64,000 nt of DNA from Botryosphaeria dothidea (taxonomy: Eukaryota > Ascomycota > Dothideomycetes > Botryosphaeriales > Botryosphaeriaceae): positions 434,001 to 498,000 of the forward strand of contig WWBZ02000011.1 in assembly GCA_011503125.2 (NCBI GenBank), read 5' to 3'. Each line of letters starts with the position of its first letter. The stretch's first letter is position 1. The notes beneath the pieces were generated by a model. The model did not search any database. It worked only from the letters and a program-made list of their open reading frames with translations, and was not told where the DNA came from. Shown here in pieces: positions 12,034 through 20,974 of this stretch. The position numbers were made by a program, and so were the translations under genes.

Positions 12034-12693
12034 ATGAGGTTCTTCAGCATCGTTGTTGGCCTCGTTGCCATATTCCCCGCAGCTCGTCCAGAGGCTGGCT
12101 CCCACGGCAACTCCTTGTGCGCCACCTACGACGCGCAGCTGAAGACCGCAACGGCAATGGAGCAATGCGAGAGTCTTGCCACAGACTTGCACCACCTATC
12201 CCCCTCCGTCAACAAGAAACAAGTCCACGTATCTCTCAGTGCTATGCAGGATCGTCTCAACGACGTGCAGCACCGTCTCAACACTGCCCAGCACCATCTC
12301 AGTACTATGCAGGATCATCTCACCACTCTGAAACGCCACATCCACTCTGTTCAGCACCATCCCATCCCCGACTCCACTTCTGAGTCCACCTCCGATTCAT
12401 CTGGCGCATCCAAGATGCCCCAGGACACAAGAGCGGCGACGACGCAATGCATGAGCCCGTTCCCAGAATTGAAGAGCATCCTCGAATCCTCCATCACCAT
12501 CGTCTGGCACCAGCTCAAGAGCATCTACCGCTGGATCGCAAGGTCCCCCTATGCGGCGTACGGACCAACCGCAATTGTTCTGATCTGCCCATCGAGAAAT
12601 ACCGCGTTGCAATGGGTGTGGCTGGCCAAAAAGGTTGGGTTCACAGAGCGGGGACCCGCGGCGGTATGTTTTGCCCCCTCCTGGACTATATAG
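12034..12693 (+). CDS. Secreted/coiled-coil protein with five tandem heptads
   Basis: I do not recognise the family. The ATG at 12034 opens a signal peptide (MRFFSIVVGLVAIFPAA). Between 12247 and 12351 the DNA repeats with a 21-bp period and encodes five heptads (QDRLNDV, QHRLNTA, QHHLSTM, QDHLTTL, KRHIHSV), an amphipathic coil. A Ser-rich linker and a hydrophobic segment (AAYGPTAIVLICPS) follow. The 3' end is uncertain. Unspliced, it stops at 12693 (219 aa). A canonical-looking intron (12664-12728, GTATGT...ACATACAG) reaches a more protein-like tail (TLAAVVHPWVAPLIPESW) up to 12847, but that tail is in a different phase and would need a second intron or an indel. Confidence 0.5.
   Translation: MRFFSIVVGLVAIFPAARPEAGSHGNSLCATYDAQLKTATAMEQCESLATDLHHLSPSVNKKQVHVSLSAMQDRLNDVQHRLNTAQHHLSTMQDHLTTLKRHIHSVQHHPIPDSTSESTSDSSGASKMPQDTRAATTQCMSPFPELKSILESSITIVWHQLKSIYRWIARSPYAAYGPTAIVLICPSRNTALQWVWLAKKVGFTERGPAAVCFAPSWTI
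12247..12351 (+). repeat. 21-bp tandem repeat (5 units) encoding heptads
   Basis: Five consecutive 21-bp units begin CAGGAT/CAGCAC and share a CTC at the fourth codon, with synonymous and conservative differences. They lie wholly inside the secreted coiled-coil gene and generate its amphipathic helix. Confidence 0.8.
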
Positions 12694-12861
12694 CCGCTGT
12701 GTAGCGGTTGCTTACTTTCAACATACAGGCACTCTTGCGGCGGTCGTTCATCCTTGGGTCGCTCCCCTCATTCCCGAGTCGTGGTTCGCGACGTTGCAGA
12801 GCGCCATCATGAGTAATACGGGAGATGGGATGGTGTTGAAATGTTGATGAACAACGATGAT

Positions 12862-12940
12862 TCATTGATGATTGGCATGAGGAGGAAGGGCGTAGGTGGC
12901 CCACCCTCCTTATATACGTAAGTGAGTGACTAAGCTATCT
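12862..12940 (+). repeat. Diverged solo copy of the 146-bp terminal repeat found at 43.8 kb
   Basis: The block starting GATTGGCATGAGGAGGAAG and continuing through GTAGGTGGCCCACCCTCCTTATATA aligns without large gaps to the outer half of the inverted repeats at 43796-43941 and 44489-44634 (about 75% by eye). It is in the left-repeat orientation. I find no inverted partner nearby, so this is a solo or decayed copy. Confidence 0.65.
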
Positions 12941-14301
12941 GGTGTTGCAAAAGCAATATGCAAAACACGTGATTTCCTACAGATGGTGAAGCTGGGGAGA
13001 GTAGCGAAAGTTGGTTGGGTCCTAAATGCGGGTTTTCAGTGGTCGCTGAGATATGTTATTTGTAAGAGGAGAATGAAGAGTGAGAGCCGGGAAGAGAAGA
13101 TCGAGAGCGAGCTTTGAATGTGGTGAGGCATTCAACGGTGTCTTTGTGGAGAAAGAGGCTGATGAAGTCGAGACTCCAAGCGAACCTTGCATGGCTATGC
13201 ATGGAGAATGTATCTTTATAGGTAAAAGCTGTTGAATAGCTCGCGCCTGCTCACGGATATAACGTATCGGCACCACGATAGATAGAGATGAAGGCAAAGA
13301 ACAGGCAAAAGAAATCCGCTATTGGTTTCCAAATCTAGATAGCTGGTGCAGAAACTGAAGTGTGATACCAACACTACGAACTTTTGTGTTTAGGTTAACC
13401 AGCCCGAAGAGATAACCCTTCGATCACAAACCTACGGGTTTTATATTTTAAGGTTGCGGTGGATACAGTGTTGGCCCGGAGGCTTCCCCGCACACTGACC
13501 CCGTCTTTATAGAGAACCTTGATATTATGCTTAATAAAGTAAACGCATAATGTTTGGATACTATTCTGGAAGCCGGGGTTGTAGGGTGAGGACAGCGGAA
13601 TTTCTTCAGCTGGCTCCGACAAGAACTTCCCCATGTCTACCTTTGCTTGCTGGTGTTAGGGAGCCGCTCTGGCACCCGTTCCAACAAGTATGCTGTTATT
13701 TTCCTCACTTAATTTATTGGGGAACGGGATATCATGCACTGCTGTGAATTAAAAAAGTGTTTAATATCTCACTGATGTCCAATGATATGACGAGTCGAAC
13801 CTGAAGTCTTCGACCTCTATTTATTTTCTTTTTCTTCTCTCCTCTGCAATGATAGAAGACAAGTAAATCATTTAATATGACCTTTTAAATCCAATTCGAC
13901 TGCGCTTCGCGTAGATATCCGCCAGTCAGAATACCACTGTCGACCAACGAACGTCACTTCACCCCGGCCATCAGAAACCAAAACTCCGAACACACACCAT
14001 CAAGCATATTCAGCTTCTCTCACTATCATCAGCTGATCCATAAGCTTTGTTCTCTGTTTTCATGCCGCCACGAGGTCCCAGCCCACCGTCAACCCACCGC
14101 CTGTTGTCGGCGACGCTAAACCAAAACAGGCAATCGGCGGGCCGCTCGTGCATACATCGTCGGCGCCGCTACGAACCTCGTCCAGCATTTCTGTTATCGA
14201 TTGACGCATTCACCAAACCTTCTCTGCCCGTCGCCGACGGTGTCGCCGACGGACGAAAAAGCGATGACCGGTTATTTCCTATCTCCAGGCGGAGGATGAG
14301 G

Positions 14302-14310
14302 TATATATAA
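14302..14310 (+). promoter_or_regulatory. TATA box of the SDR gene
   Basis: TATATATAA lies 105 bp upstream of the SDR start at 14415 and is followed by a CA-rich leader (CAAGCACAAGAAATTG), the usual layout of a strong inducible fungal promoter. Confidence 0.6.
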
Positions 14311-14414
14311 GAGCGCCTGTCTGGCAAGAAAAGAGAGGTAGACAGCAAGCACAAGAAATTGATTCCCACATCTACTACAACCTCTCCATTCGAAGCAAAG
14401 ACCCAACCTCCAAA

Positions 14415-15209
14415 ATGTCCGCACCCAAGCTCTCTACCCAAACCGTCCTCGTCATCGGCGGCACATCCGGCATCGGCCTGGCCGTCGCCTCCGAAGCGCT
14501 CGCGCAATCGGCCTCGCACGTCACCATCTCCGGCTCGCAGCCGCCCAAGCTCTCCGCCGCGCTCGACACGCTCCGGGCGGCCCACCCGGCCGCCGCGTCC
14601 GCGGGACGCATCAGCGGCTACGCGTGCGACCTCTCCCGCGCGGACACGCTCGAGGAGGACCTCAAAGCCCTCCTCGACGCCGCCGTCGGCGGCAACGGCA
14701 CCGGCAAGATCGACCACGTCATCTACACGGCGGGCGACTACCTCGGGCTGGTGCCCATCGGCGAGTTCAGCGTGCTGGCCATCCAGCGCGCGGGCGTGGT
14801 GCGCTTCCTGGGGCCGCTCGTCCTGGCCAAGCTGCTGCCGTCCTACGTCGCGGCCGGCCACAGGTCGTCGCTCACGCTGACGAGCGGCGTCAACGCACAG
14901 CGCCCGGCTCCCGGGTGGACGCTGCCGGCGACGTACGGCAACGCGCTGATGGGCATGATGCGCGGGTTCGCGGTCGACCTGAAGCCGCTGCGCGTCAACC
15001 TGGTCGCGCCGGGCGCCGTCGAGACGCCACGCTGGGACCGGCTGCCCGCGGACGGGCGAGATGACTTGAAGAGGCGGTTCGTCGAGAAGACGACGCTTGG
15101 TAGAATTGGGCAGCCGGAGGACGTGGCGGAGGCGTATGTGTATTTGATGAAGGATCATTTCGTGACTGGGGCGTTCGTTGCGTCGGATGGAGGCGCGTTG
15201 TTGGTGTGA
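14415..15209 (+). CDS. Atypical short-chain dehydrogenase/reductase
   Basis: A single-exon SDR of 264 aa with a Rossmann fold. The cofactor motif GGTSGIG is at residues 15-21, the Asp-containing CDLS follows, and the C-terminal FVASDGG is present. The active site is unusual: the NNAG motif reads YTAGD, the Ser sits in TSGV, and Tyr174 is followed by Gly-Asn-Ala-Leu, so Leu occupies position 178 where classical SDRs have the catalytic Lys. Some fungal SDR subgroups share this Y-x-x-x-non-Lys pattern, so this may be a lineage feature rather than a mutation; activity is open. The coding part is much more GC-rich than its flanks. It ends 71 bp from the stop of the convergent Zn2Cys6 regulator. 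Confidence 0.9.
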   Translation: MSAPKLSTQTVLVIGGTSGIGLAVASEALAQSASHVTISGSQPPKLSAALDTLRAAHPAAASAGRISGYACDLSRADTLEEDLKALLDAAVGGNGTGKIDHVIYTAGDYLGLVPIGEFSVLAIQRAGVVRFLGPLVLAKLLPSYVAAGHRSSLTLTSGVNAQRPAPGWTLPATYGNALMGMMRGFAVDLKPLRVNLVAPGAVETPRWDRLPADGRDDLKRRFVEKTTLGRIGQPEDVAEAYVYLMKDHFVTGAFVASDGGALLV

Positions 15210-15280
15210 GAGGTTGCTCATTGGGGATGTGTAGTGAAGATATAGTTTGAATGACAATTCCCTCGTTGTGTCGAGATTTC

Positions 15281-17473
15281 TCAAGTACATCTGCCTTGTT
15301 GTCCAAAAGCGGCAATAATTTGTTCGAATGTAGTCTGTGGATTGGCCCTGGACCAATCGCCACATCTCCTGAGCATGCTTCTCGCCCCTTTGGCACGCAT
15401 TTTGCGGACTTCCTCGGCAGCTTGTTGGAGGTCGAATTGCACACCCTTTCTATATTTGGCGCCTAGAGTTGAATAGACCTCTCCTACTCGGTCGAACAAT
15501 AGCAATAGCATTTCGATGTCTGTTTTTGACCGCTCGTTCTTCGTTGCATGATAATCGAAAGACAATATCCTGGCGCAACAGTAAATGGAGCTGACTGCAA
15601 GCGGATTGATCGCGGCGCCAATCGAGAACTTGGTAGATTCTTGGACGAGCCGAGCCATTTTGTGAGATGCCACGACGCAGTATTCAAAACTTGTGTTGTT
15701 GTCTGGTTGAGACCCTGGCGTTCCTTCTGTTGACGGTGAAAGAGGCAATTGGTCTTCAGACGTTTCGGGCTTGTGATGTAGTAAAATAGTGATCGTACTC
15801 AGGATTGCAGTCAGCCAGATGACATGGGTTGCGTTCTCAATCGAAGAAGAGGGCCGTAGCGCAGTGGCTGTTTGAGGAAGACTAAGCGTGAATCGACTGA
15901 GTTCAGTATCTAAATGTTGTAGTTCCCGAGAATGCTCTTCAGGATCTGAAGAGGCCTCAAGTGAATGAACGTGTTCTGTAGCGCGGCCCAGAAGGAGATA
16001 TCCTTTCAATATGGTCTGATATAGTGTGCATGTACCATTGTCTGGATTTGTCATGATCAACTTTCGCAAGTTGCGGCTAAAAGGCATGGAACTGTTCATC
16101 GGGGGTGTCTACGAACAAAAGTCAATGAGAAAGTTTCAGAGAGCTGATTCAATCTTACCTGTTCATCGGCGTCCTGGAATATCTTCTCAGGGACGGGAAG
16201 ATTAACCATAAACTGGCGGTCATCGATGGCATGTGGCCAACCTGCTGGGAATGCCATCCCCCGATCCAGCATGAGGAGGGTCCATATTGTTCTTCTACGC
16301 TCCTCTACTTCTATATCTGACTTTGGTTCAGAATTCTTGACAACTTTATCCTGCTCACCGTCTATCCGATTCAGCCCGAGGGTTACTGCCTGACGCCAGG
16401 ATGTCCCAATGTAGAGCCAAGAAAGGTGATAATTTCCAGTGGTCCATCCGAGAATACAAATGCAAAGCCCTGCCTGGACGGCCTGTAGCGATGGGTATCT
16501 TTTTTCCCTCAAGTCCTCGCAAAGCTGTTTGGCTCTTGAAAACCATTGCGACTGGTGATTGCGTATGGCAGGATCATCATGGGATGTCGCGGCAATAGCA
16601 ATTATTGCGTGAAGGAGGGCAGCGCTCTCGCGGTCTGGGTTCTCACGGCTGAAGTTTAATACTGATTCCAGATACCGGGTTTTATGGAGGAATGGTAGAA
16701 AAATGTGGTGTTGATTGAAGAATATGTCCAAAAGGTCGAACAGCAGACCATCCGGTGGAAGGATATCCTTTGTGTCAGCTAATCCGGCATCTCCATGGCT
16801 GGTAGCCTGACTGTTCTGTGGCTCCGTGGCTAAGTCACGTGTAGGTGCAAGTTGACTTGAATTATTGACCAGTCCTGCAAGATCAAAGGCCGCAAGATCT
16901 GTGACATGCCCGGGTGAATCTGGAGTTCTCGAGAAGAAACCCGGGAACGCGTCCACGGAAGAATTCACGTCCAATTCTTGGAAGAGATTGGGTCGTGGAA
17001 GGTGGTTTTCATCTGAGCCTGAACTTATTGGCCATGCATTGCCAGTAGTTTGGACGGAGTCTTGCGTTGGAAGGCCATTCACAGTTGGAAAGGCGGTTGG
17101 TACCCCAAGGTTCCAATCAAATGATCCTGTGAATTCATTGCTGTCACTGTAGAAATTACTGGAAGTTGCTCCGAATGGTCTTTTGGCAGCCCGAGTCCGA
17201 TTTGTGTAATCGCATACGATGCCCCACTTCCGACAGTTGGAGCAGGACGGGCGTGCAGTCTGGTGAAGGAATAGTATTGTTAATATTCGACCAGGGTAAG
17301 GAGGGGCAGCTCGGCAAGACTCGAAGCAAACGAAATGAGACGAGCCGGAGGGGCGGCCAATAGGCACTATTCTCAGGACGGAATGGGCTTAAACCTACGT
17401 CACATCGTTTTTTCCGCGACCTGCAGCCGCTGCACGGTTGTTTTCGCTGCGACGCAATGGTGACAGGTGGCAT
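15281..17473 (-). CDS. Zn2Cys6 fungal transcription factor
   Basis: A binuclear zinc cluster regulator of about 667 aa in three exons: 17473-17399, 17259-16159 and 16108-15281. The DNA-binding motif is only complete after splicing intron 1 (139 bp): CSGCRSRKKRC from exon 1 plus CSNCRKWGIVC from exon 2 gives C-x2-C-x6-C-x6-C-x2-C-x6-C. The middle carries the fungal-specific regulatory domain (LLDIFFNQHHIFLPFLHKTR to GWPHAIDDRQF, roughly residues 210-390). An upstream in-frame Met near 17629 would lengthen the N-terminus. The ATG at 17473 gives the zinc cluster right at the N-terminus, as is usual. Its tail-to-tail position with the SDR suggests, but does not prove, a regulator/target pair. Confidence 0.9.
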
Positions 17474-17927
17474 GGCCCGTGGCACGAATGTTGTCAAAAG
17501 GAAGACGGGACGCTGGGCGCGAAGCTTGGGATGGCAGGTCAGCGGCGGGGAATCGGGATTTGTCAGAGATCCTTCCACGTCGGCTGCGCTGATACGCACG
17601 TGATACGGATCCAACGAGTGGCTGCTCATTCATTAGTTCTCCACATGATGCGAGGTTTCCCCTGCCGCTCTCCGTGAGTTCGGGCTTTCAGCAGAAACGC
17701 TGAGGTTTTAGCGATCGTTGGAGTCGTCTCATTGGGAGAAAAAGTGCTAGAACAGCGCTTATGCATTTGCATGTCGGGGATAGATTTCCACTCTTCGTGG
17801 GCCTGCGCGCAAAAAATAAATCTCATGCAGTAAATCAGCTAGTTTATGCAAATCATCGATGGAATCCATGGCCTGATTTTTCGCTTCGATTTTCATATTG
17901 TCCTATGTGGAGTCTTCGGGCATCGCT
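17474..17927. other. Spacer: regulator promoter and capping-protein 3' flank
   Basis: It holds the 5' region of the Zn2Cys6 gene and the 3' flank of the capping protein gene. I see no other feature. Confidence 0.5.
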
Positions 17928-19126
17928 CTACCGACCACCGCCCATGCTGCTAATCATCTCCTTGTGGGTTGCCCTGTCACGGTTCGTCTCGCTCAAGGGC
18001 ACAATGCCTGAAACGGATGTGAGCCGGACTGCAGTTGTGAGAAGACGGAAAGACTTACTTCGAAGATCGCCAACAACATCCTTCGCCTTGCCGAAGTAAA
18101 CCTCCTCTACACGAAGTCAGCAAATGCTCCTGTGCCTTGAAAATGCGCGACGGGTCCACAGCGAAACTTACGCAGCAGGTTACGCATTTTCAGTTCCATA
18201 TCCTCCACCATCTTGCCAATGTTGGCGACGTGCGAGGTGTCGTCGTCCACAGGCATGTCCTGCTCCACCTGACGCACCATGTTACCACTGAGGTCCAGCG
18301 ATCCAAGGTCGTTGCCACCGGTGCCGAGGTTCAAGATGACGGTGCTAGTGAGCTTGTAGTGGGCGGTGCGAGCGCGGTCGAGCGCCTCGAAGACGTGTAT
18401 GCTATCCCATCCACCGCTGGTCTTGCTGGATGGGGAGACGGCTGCATGAGTTTTTTAGTAGGCATTCGCATCGGAGACAATAGTCAAGGCATGTGCGCCA
18501 CGCTGCCCAATGGACAACAGCGAAGGGAGCTCGACATACACTTCTTCAGCAGCACGCAGCCTGCAAAGCCATCCTCCATATCCCAGAGGTACACGCTTGA
18601 GATACCGCCCTCATAGTACCTGCATATCGGCCAATGTCAGCCTCAGCCCTTCCTAGATGCCAGTATTGCTGCCCCTCCCCCGCCGCAAACCGGTCTCTCA
18701 GCGCGACAATGAGGTCCGACTCACAGCTCCCGGTAGACGTCGAAAGCCTCGTTGGCCTTGAGTTCCATCTTCCTCACACGCTCGCTGGGCACGACGCCCT
18801 CGCCATCCTCCAAAGACGGCTCGAACTCGTTGCTCCACGGACTCCTCCAGCTGTCACCATCGCGGTTGTAGTCGCAGCACAGGAAGTCCCGCTTCGTCTT
18901 GCTGCAGCGCTTAACGGCAAGGGGAACGTCAACGGACTCGAGTAGATCTTCGGTGAGCGAAGGGGCAAGTTGACAAAGGCGGTCCACATTCTTGGACGTG
19001 TCCTTGGGGTTCAGGCGGCGGAGAAGGTCCCTGGCCGCGGGGTTAGTCTGTTGGTTCGCGCGGATTTCAGGGACTGACAGCAGGTGGGACTGACAGGGCG
19101 CTATCGAATGGGTCGGCGGACGACAT
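17928..19126 (-). CDS. CAP2: F-actin-capping protein subunit beta
   Basis: This subunit forms a heterodimer with the alpha subunit that caps barbed ends of actin filaments in cortical patches. Six exons splice in phase to 271 aa, the family length: 19126-19095, 19030-18725, 18619-18540, 18441-18172, 18106-18059, 18007-17928. Diagnostic segments are [58 protein letters not shown], the blocks WDSIHVFEA and TSTVILNLG, and the C-terminal tail ending [12 protein letters not shown]. Exon 3 ends at a GTATGT donor that gives phase 1, which is required to read on correctly. A longer open frame upstream (to 19278) is not supported by the family start. Confidence 0.94.
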
Positions 19127-19642
19127 TGTGAAGGTATTTGCGACGGCGAAAGTTGTAGTGGGGTGCTGGTGTTGTTTGTCGTGGTGCGGGACGCCCGCGG
19201 TGAGCTTGCATGGGGGGGCTGCTGTTGCCGATCCCTGCCCCATTCGGTCATGGAGAAACAGCTCGAGCTCCGCAACACAGTCCCGCCTGCACCGTCGCCA
19301 GAGGCACGAGGAATTGACCAGGCACGCTCTCGCCGTCTAATATTACACTAACGCCGGTAACCCGCGCGGAATGCAAACTACCTTATGGTGATGTCATGCC
19401 AAACAATCGTCGCACATTGTCTTCACAAGAGAATTTCCAGAACAATCAAATCAATTCAGCATTAATTAGCGTGTGCCCTTGTGCTTGGGTAGTAGTGGGT
19501 ATGTCGCGTTAATACAATTAAGACACGAAAATTAAGAGTACTGCGCGGGTTTTTCCAATTTCCTTCCTCTCCGTCGTCGTTTTACATTCAATTCATCCGT
19601 ATCCACCATGATGATGTAGTTAGTGGTGCACTGTTCGGCCTC
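19127..19642. other. Intergenic spacer
   Basis: It contains the capping-protein promoter and the 3' flank of the GPI-anchored protein gene. No further gene is visible. Confidence 0.5.
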
Positions 19643-20278
19643 TTACAAGGCAAGAGCAACAATGAAGATACCGGCAGCACCGGCAGCAGAGAGACCAAGC
19701 TGGATGTTGTTGCTGGCAGCACCTTCAGACGAGGTCGACGAAGCAGCAGAGCCACTAGCGGTCGAAGAGCCTGTGCATTCCGAGTTAGTAATCGATCGGG
19801 GTGAGTCCGTGATGAATTGTAACTTACCAGTCGAAGAAGCAGTACCGGAAGCCGAAGAGCCAGAGCCAGAAGAGCCGGAGCTGGAAGAGCCAGAGCTGGA
19901 AGAGCCGGTGGCAGTGGCCGAAGCGGAGTTGGAGGCGGCAGTGTTGCTACCAGAGCCGGCGGTGGCGTGAGAGGTGCCAATGGGGAAGTAGGAAGAAATG
20001 CAGGACTGCTCGCAGTCGGCGTAGGCTGAGGCAGCCGAAGGGGAGCCGTCACCCTGGTCACACTTGGCCATGCACTCAGTGGTCTGGTTGGCGTTGGACT
20101 CGTCGGGGTGAGCAGTGCCGACGCAGGAAGCAGCGCAATTGACGTCGCCGGATTCGCACTGGGCCAGGCAAGAAGCCGTAGGAGACAGCGAGGTACTGGT
20201 GGAAGAGGCGCTGTCCGAGGACTGGGCAACAGCCAGAACGGCGCAAAGGCCGGTAACAATGGCGGTGGTGAAACGCAT
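19643..20278 (-). CDS. GPI-anchored Cys/Ser-rich cell-surface protein
   Basis: A predicted surface protein of 192 aa with a signal peptide (MRFTTAIVTGLCAVLAVAQ), then eight cysteines arranged as four C-x3-C pairs between about residues 35 and 95, then a long Ser/Thr/Gly/Ala-rich stalk that is probably O-glycosylated. The hydrophobic C-terminus (LGLSAAGAAGIFIVALAL) has the form of a GPI attachment signal. Two exons: 20278-19828 and 19770-19643. The intron contains a perfect TACTAAC branch site and removes a stretch that would interrupt the Ser-rich stalk. The cysteine spacing does not match CFEM. A TATTTAA element lies about 170 bp upstream. Function in the wall is inferred only from architecture. 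Confidence 0.85.
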   Translation of the reverse strand: MRFTTAIVTGLCAVLAVAQSSDSASSTSTSLSPTASCLAQCESGDVNCAASCVGTAHPDESNANQTTECMAKCDQGDGSPSAASAYADCEQSCISSYFPIGTSHATAGSGSNTAASNSASATATGSSSSGSSSSGSSGSGSSASGTASSTGKLQFITDSPRSITNSECTGSSTASGSAASSTSSEGAASNNIQLGLSAAGAAGIFIVALAL

Positions 20279-20974
20279 GGTGAATAAAGTTGAGTAGTCG
20301 GGTGATTGACGGATGCTTGGTGTGGTAGCTTGGTGGGTTGGTGGAGATGGCTTGCTGAGAGAGCAGAGCGAGCGTCGAAAAAAAGTTTAAAGCGAGGGAC
20401 GATGCAGAGCAAAATATCTCAACGGAAGCGACGGGCGGCAGTAGTTAAATAGGAGAAGGCGCGTGAGTGCAGGATTCGCGCGGCGGAAAATCTGGGGTTA
20501 GCTAAATTTATGCTTCGGGCAACCCTGTTTCTCGCAGATTCCGGGCTAGTCCCGTATTCATTTCAAACTTGCATGGATCCCGCCTAGCGCTTCTCGGCGT
20601 CCGGCTGATCTGACCACAGCGCGTATCCGCTCCCGAGACGCGTCCTGCAGACAAACACGCCCAAGGACGCGCCGTCGCCAAGTCAGCTGCCGCCTAGCGC
20701 TCGCCATCACCCAAACAAACCCTCCCGCGCCTCAATTCCCTCGCAGACCTTCGTCCCGCAAAGTTGCTGCGCGACCGCCGCCCCGTCAGCTCCACCATGT
20801 GCCAAGCCCGTTTGGACATGCGGTGAAACGTTGTCGGCCTGAGGCGTTTAATGACTCGCCACTCCAGGCAGGCGCCACCCACGACATCAACCCACCGCCG
20901 AAGACCTGCGTTTGATCTTCGCTGCCTGCTTGCTATAGCATCCGTGCGGGACCACTGCACTGGCGGTGACCGTA
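20279..20974. other. Divergent promoter region GPI protein / MPH1
   Basis: This is a 0.7-kb divergent intergenic region. The half near MPH1 is GC-rich. No separate gene is visible. Confidence 0.5.

Larger units (their letters stand above)
12694..14414. other. Intergenic region, partly AT-rich, with SDR promoter at its right end
   Basis: Apart from the repeat fragment and a TATA box at 14302-14310, the stretch has no convincing gene. The part from 13.4 to 13.9 kb is AT-rich with many stops and may be old repeat relic. A short charged open frame ends near 13117 but cannot be supported as a gene. Confidence 0.45.

Noticed and set aside
12034..12940. The 12-kb coil gene as the interior of a second copy of the 44-kb element
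   Set aside because: The repeat fragment is in left orientation, so its interior would lie to the right of 12940, away from the coil gene, and the two coils are not similar in sequence.
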